DNA of 64,000 nt, taken from positions 79,827,562 to 79,891,561 of the forward strand of contig NC_135719.1 of NCBI RefSeq assembly GCF_964656455.1, in the 5' to 3' direction. Below are positions 61,701-64,000 of the stretch, one piece after another. The position numbers were made by a program, and so were the translations under genes. Each line of letters begins with the position of its first letter. Within the stretch, counting starts at the first letter, position 1. The notes under the pieces are model-generated. The model saw only the letters and a program-made list of their open reading frames with translations. It was not told where the DNA came from and searched no databases. This stretch comes from Halichoerus grypus. Lineage: Eukaryota > Chordata > Mammalia > Carnivora > Phocidae.

Positions 61701-63454
61701 TAAGCGTGGAGTTACTTTTCAGAGGTATCTATCCAAGGATCCTAAACTTTGGAGATACAAGTTCTTCCATTTCTCCTACATCTCTGCTGCTTGGCTTGAT
61801 GTGTTTTAAGTGGGGGATGGAAAGCTTGAAAAAAATTGGTTCATATTATTGAGTCTTTCCAAAGAGACATAAATAGATGCCAATTACCGTAGTTTTAATA
61901 AATTTGTACATCACTAACAGTCATTTAAAATAAAATATGTTTTGGGGCGCCTGGGTGGCTCAGTTGTTAAGCATCTGCCTTCGGCTCAGGTCGTGATCCC
62001 AGTGTCCTGGGATGGAGCCCCGCATTGGGCTCCCTGCTCAGTGGGGAGCCTGCTTCTCCCTCTCCCATTCCCCCTGCTTGTGTTCCCTCTCTCGCTGTGT
62101 CTCTCTCTGTCAAATTAATAAAATCTTTAAAAAAAAAAAATGTTTTGAGACTCCAGGTCCACAATTAATGAAGCAATCATTTAAAGAAAAATAACCCCCC
62201 ATCAGCAGGAAACTATGAATCTCCGAGGTCTTTCCCTTTTTCTAATGGCATAAACCAACCTCTACTCACACTGTACTTTTGAGATTTTCAGAGGAGTAGT
62301 AGTCAACTGTGAAAGTCAGTGATAGATACAATTAAAGAGGACTAGCCAGCATTCCGCCAATTGGAAGAATCTTCATGTCAGTCTCAAGCTGCGTGTAGAG
62401 GGGGAGACCAAGAACTCTTTTAGGACTCTACCCCCATATGGGGGCAGCTCCATTGGTTCCCAGAGTTAGTTTGACTAGCTGGCTAGTTAAGTAAGTAGCA
62501 ATCTAATTCATCTTTTGTGCTCTCTTCCTCTCATAGGTTGAGTCTCCTTCTCAAATGGATGTTGAATTGGTGAGTGGGTCTCCTGTGACACTCTCACCCC
62601 AGCCTCGATGTGTGAGATCCGGTTGTGAGAACCCTCCTGTTGTGAGTAAGGACTGGGACAATGAGTACTGCAGCAATGAATGTGTGGTGAAGCACTGCAG
62701 GTGAGCTTATAGTTTCCCTTCTTATAATTCAGATATTGCTAAGTTAACTGTTGGAAAACGGGTAACCCTGAGCATCACCTGACCTTAGGTAGACTAGATT
62801 GCTATATGTGTGTCTGATTATAGAGGCTACTAGAAAAGCTTCCCCTGCTTAAAAAGAGCTTACATTTCCCACGTAGACAAAGATGATATAATTAGCAGTT
62901 TTTGCTTTTTGGTTACATTATATTCAGTTACATGTGCTCTTTAACATTCAGTTACATATGGTCTTTTAAAAAATTGTAACACCTTAAGCTGTTAGTGACT
63001 ATGGATATTAGCTTAGCTTCTCTCCTTACTGCAAATCCAGCTACTCAGGGAATTAGAATTTGAGGCGGACCATTATGCTAAGTGGTAAGTAGCATAAGAA
63101 GAAGGTGCTAAGTGTGGCAGAAGGGGTGGGTGGTAGGGGCGAGAGAAGTTCTGAAGATTTTGCCCACCTCCCCAATTTTCCTGGGATTTACCTCTATCTA
63201 TGAAAGTATTGGTATTTTCCTAAGTCAGATCTGCTTCAGCAAATCAGGATTGTCTAAACTTAATTAAGGCCCACTGCCCTTATATTCATATCGGGTGATA
63301 TCGTTTCATCTTAATGAAGCTATTTAAGACAGAGTTCAAAAAGGCTGTATCTAGGCTGTAATTCTAAGTTTATGTGTATCTCTTCTCTCTTAGGGATGTC
63401 TTCTTGGCCTGGGTGGCCTCTAGAAATTCAAACACTGTGGTGTTTGTGAAGTAG
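49758..63454 (+). CDS. TOX4: TOX4, complete HMG-box gene
   Basis: Nine exons (49758-49763, 49975-50043, 56482-56724, 57596-57856, 58208-58438, 60279-60359, 60695-61438, 62537-62700, 63394-63454) sum to 1860 nt, 619 residues plus stop; human TOX4 is 621 by memory. TOX4 is a nuclear HMG-box protein that joins PNUTS (PPP1R10), WDR82 and PP1 in the PTW/PP1 complex, which acts on chromatin and RNA polymerase II. Visible parts: acidic N-terminus conserved in TOX proteins ([16 protein letters not shown]), Lys-rich nuclear signal (207-218, [12 protein letters not shown]), one HMG box (about 223-291, from [12 protein letters not shown]), a Pro/Gln-rich region with a seven-alanine tract (426-432), and a C-terminal cysteine cluster (570, 575, 590, 594, 599). 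The start GAAGATGG has A at -3 and G at +4. No frameshift or internal stop. Confidence 0.98.
49975..50043 (+). CDS. TOX4: TOX4 coding exon 2
   Basis: Acceptor GTTTCCAG|TTTCCC and donor GCCGAG|GTGAGCAC bound 23 codons: [20 protein letters not shown] then GAE. Phase 0 on both sides. Confidence 0.96.
50565..50720 (+). repeat. MIR element
   Basis: 'gtgactcagagtttgggcag', 'ttacttcacctttatatgtc', 'tgtcaaatggctgtaataat' follow the MIR order. Confidence 0.6.
51660..52862 (+). mobile_element. L1 ORF2 end and 3' region
   Basis: A long sense L1 relic: 'catcaaaagacatcattaag', 'actagagtggttaaaattaa', 'cctaccctgtgacccagaat', 'ggatacaacccaaatgtcta', 'gtgatggctaattggatgtt'. Interrupted by a SINE; no open frame. 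Confidence 0.8.
51881..52071 (+). mobile_element. Carnivore SINE inside L1
   Basis: GGGGCACCTGGGTGGCTCAG to tail; AAAAACGGGCAAAAG at both ends, splitting the L1 reading at that point. Confidence 0.92.
53243..53444 (-). mobile_element. Carnivore SINE, young subfamily
   Basis: Reverse copy ending CCACTCAGGCACCCC; CTACACAAAGTATTT at both ends. Confidence 0.92.
53793..53985 (+). mobile_element. Carnivore SINE, young subfamily
   Basis: Forward full copy; AAAATAAAATAACTAGA at both ends. Confidence 0.92.
55053..55163 (+). mobile_element. Old short carnivore SINE
   Basis: GGGGCACTTGGCTGGCTCAG to GTAGAGATTACTTAAATAAA; AAAAAATGGTG flanks. Confidence 0.85.
55470..55570 (+). repeat. MIR element
   Basis: 'attttatagatgaggaaaac', 'agtggcagagctggaacttg', 'aacccagacctctctgacac' match the MIR 3' half. 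Confidence 0.65.
56482..56724 (+). CDS. TOX4: TOX4 coding exon 3
   Basis: Acceptor CCCCCTACAG|ACATTCC and donor ACCATG|GTAAGG bound 81 codons encoding the acidic TOX N-terminal region ([20 protein letters not shown], then [19 protein letters not shown], ending GLTM). It lies after a 6.4-kb intron. Phase 0-0. Confidence 0.97.
56725..57595 (+). other. TOX4 intron 3
   Basis: AT-rich; no repeat or gene recognised. Confidence 0.7.
57596..57856 (+). CDS. TOX4: TOX4 coding exon 4
   Basis: Acceptor TTCTCTCAG|GACTTGG and donor CGGAGG|GTGAGGC bound 87 codons, [20 protein letters not shown] onward to EDGVEDFRR. Contains the [11 protein letters not shown] stretch and a Ser/Thr/Pro-rich end. Phase 0-0. 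Confidence 0.97.
57857..58207 (+). other. TOX4 intron 4
   Basis: Short, C/T-rich toward the acceptor; nothing else seen. Confidence 0.75.
58208..58438 (+). CDS. TOX4: TOX4 coding exon 5 (HMG box, first part)
   Basis: Acceptor TCCCCTGCAG|CAACTT and donor AAACAG|GTGAACAA bound 77 codons. It carries the basic nuclear-localisation stretch and most of the HMG box: [16 protein letters not shown], the aromatic core FFRDTQ, and [14 protein letters not shown]. Phase 0-0. Confidence 0.97.
58680..58881 (-). mobile_element. Carnivore SINE, young subfamily
   Basis: Reverse copy ending CCACCCAGGCGCCC; AACCCCGTTTTTTTT at both ends. Confidence 0.9.
59056..59282 (+). mobile_element. Carnivore SINE with expanded TC tract
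   Basis: GGGGCACCTGGGTGGCTTAG to A-rich tail; its pyrimidine region (59187-59255) has grown into (TC)n plus two C runs. Confidence 0.87.
59405..59960 (+). repeat. Ancient interspersed repeat (family not named)
   Basis: 'cagttatctattgctgctca', 'tttattatttctcatgataa', 'ctgggctcattcttgtggtt' and 'catggcctctcatccttcaa' are familiar from a widespread mammalian repeat whose name I cannot give reliably. It contains a tandem duplication (59729-59827). Confidence 0.5.
59729..59827 (+). repeat. 53-bp tandem duplication
   Basis: ATGGTCAAAGCAATTCATAG begins at 59729 and again at 59782; the two units differ at a few sites (GAGCTATCCC/GAACTATCCC, TTCGAAGG/TTCAAAGG). Confidence 0.9.
60279..60359 (+). CDS. 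TOX4: TOX4 coding exon 6 (HMG box, last helix)
   Basis: Acceptor CCTGTAG|GTGTAT and donor TGTCAG|GTAAGAGG bound 27 codons, [20 protein letters not shown] then KDNQECQ, completing the third HMG helix. Too short to appear as a long open frame, but the junctions and family fit are clear. Phase 0-0. Confidence 0.96.
60360..60694 (+). other. TOX4 intron 6
   Basis: Short AT-rich intron; nothing else identified. Confidence 0.75.
60695..61438 (+). CDS. TOX4: TOX4 coding exon 7 (Pro/Gln-rich)
   Basis: Acceptor TCTTTTAG|GCCACTG and donor CCTGAG|GTGAGCCT bound 248 codons. Segments: Pro/Ser-rich start ([15 protein letters not shown]), [20 protein letters not shown], a seven-Ala tract, then repeated QPPPLQ/QQPP units and an acidic end ([18 protein letters not shown]). 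The frame runs 31 codons into the intron by chance. Phase 0-0. Confidence 0.97.
61079..61099 (+). repeat. Coding GCN run (seven alanines) in TOX4
   Basis: GCA GCG GCA GCA GCT GCT GCT encodes Ala426-432. Mixed codons, so not a pure slippage repeat. By memory human TOX4 has nine alanines here. Confidence 0.85.
61439..62536 (+). other. TOX4 intron 7
   Basis: One SINE (61944-62141); the remaining sequence holds nothing identifiable. Confidence 0.75.
61944..62141 (+). mobile_element. Carnivore SINE, young subfamily
   Basis: Forward full copy; AATATGTTTTG / AAATGTTTTGAGA flanks. Confidence 0.88.
62537..62700 (+). CDS. TOX4: TOX4 coding exon 8 (cysteine cluster)
   Basis: Acceptor CTCATAG|GTTGAG and donor TGCAG|GTGAGCTT bound 164 nt encoding [20 protein letters not shown] then [14 protein letters not shown] and [11 protein letters not shown]. 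The pattern C-x4-C-x14-C-x3-C-x4-C suggests a small metal-binding fold. Ends phase 2. Confidence 0.97.
62701..63393 (+). other. TOX4 intron 8
   Basis: AT-rich; an imperfect short repeat ('attcagttacat' near 62923 and 62947), otherwise nothing identifiable. Confidence 0.7.
63394..63454 (+). CDS. TOX4: TOX4 coding exon 9 with stop
   Basis: Acceptor TCTCTTAG|GGATGTC restores Arg600 and encodes [19 protein letters not shown], then TAG at 63452-63454. The exon continues as 3'UTR. Confidence 0.96.
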
Positions 63455-64000
63455 TCCTTCCTGTTCTCCAAGCCAGTCAAGACTTATCTGCTGGGAACAT
63501 GTCTAAGAGCCTCTTTTTAAAAAACAAGTTGGGCTTCTGGTAGTGCCTGATCTCAACCCATGATGGTCCTTCGTGCTTCTCCCCTTTTCTGTCTCTTCAT
63601 CAGGGGCCATACTATGGAGCAAGGCCATTGAGTTGGCCGTAATCTGGAATTGCTTTTTACTTTCAAGTACAAGCAGAGATACCAGTGATAATAGCAGAGA
63701 AGGGTAAAGGGAATATGAACAAGCAGAACATAGGGGTGGTGATGGTGGGGGGTTGTTTGAGGAAACTCGGTATAATTGTCATAGGACATGCCTACACAAT
63801 TATTAAAATGATGGGAGAATACTCAGCTTTGAGCCTAGGCTAAAACACTGTGTGCATCCATTTTAAAGGGGATAAAAAGTTGCATTAAAGGTTATCTCTT
63901 AAACAGGAACGATTGCTGTCACACCTATACATTGCTTGGAGAACAAAAGTTTTCAACAGAGCAGGCACCCTGGGCTGTAGGGAAAATACTATCACCTGGG
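63455..64000 (+). other. TOX4: TOX4 3'UTR (runs to window edge)
   Basis: No acceptor or new gene is visible after the stop. ATTAAA hexamers at 63802-63807 and 63884-63889 could be weak poly(A) signals, but the 3'UTR may well run past the window, where METTL3 is expected on the opposite strand from mammalian synteny. Confidence 0.6.

Overview
The window is a nuclear segment of a carnivoran mammal. It holds three interrupted genes with GT-AG introns and about fifty tRNA-Lys-derived carnivore SINEs (SINEC/CAN-SINE type). The young SINEs carry the 'CTCAGTCGTTAAGCGTCTGC' head and a '(C/G)GGGAAGCCTGCTTCTCC' body and lack the dog- and cat-type tails. That points to an arctoid (bear, seal or mustelid-like) rather than a dog or cat; the species is not determined. 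Two L1 3' ends of the carnivore type agree.

Layout. Positions 1-~29000 are the 5' part of CHD8 on the minus strand. The first four coding exons (residues 1-571, start codon at 8577) lie at 8611-3949. A GC-rich proximal promoter/first exon lies near 14.6 kb and a distal GC-rich one near 28.9 kb. The rest of CHD8 (chromodomains, SNF2 ATPase) lies beyond position 1. Complete RAB2B (minus strand, 8 coding exons, 216 aa) runs from 49362 to 33508, with a 3'UTR continuing below 33508. A GC-rich block near 49.1-49.9 kb is a head-to-head promoter shared with TOX4. TOX4 (plus strand, 9 coding exons, 619 aa) runs from 49758 to 63454 and its 3'UTR runs toward the window end. The order CHD8-RAB2B-TOX4 is the conserved mammalian synteny known from human 14q11.2, where METTL3 follows.

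Functionally these are neighbours, not an operon. CHD8 is a chromatin remodeller, RAB2B a Golgi/ER small GTPase, and TOX4 an HMG-box subunit of a PP1-PNUTS-WDR82 nuclear phosphatase complex. Introns and the CHD8-RAB2B interval are filled with SINEs, L1, L2, MIR, an MLT1-like LTR and a Tigger-like DNA transposon, many nested with readable target-site duplications.

I found no undescribed multigene system. The most interesting signals are the dual CHD8 promoters, a cysteine cluster at the TOX4 C-terminus, in-frame symmetric TOX4 exons, a SINE-L1 chimeric insertion, a tail-only insertion with a perfect 17-bp duplication, repeated hits on one target site, and an inverted SINE pair that may lie in the RAB2B 3'UTR. 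Comparisons with human proteins are from memory, not from a search.
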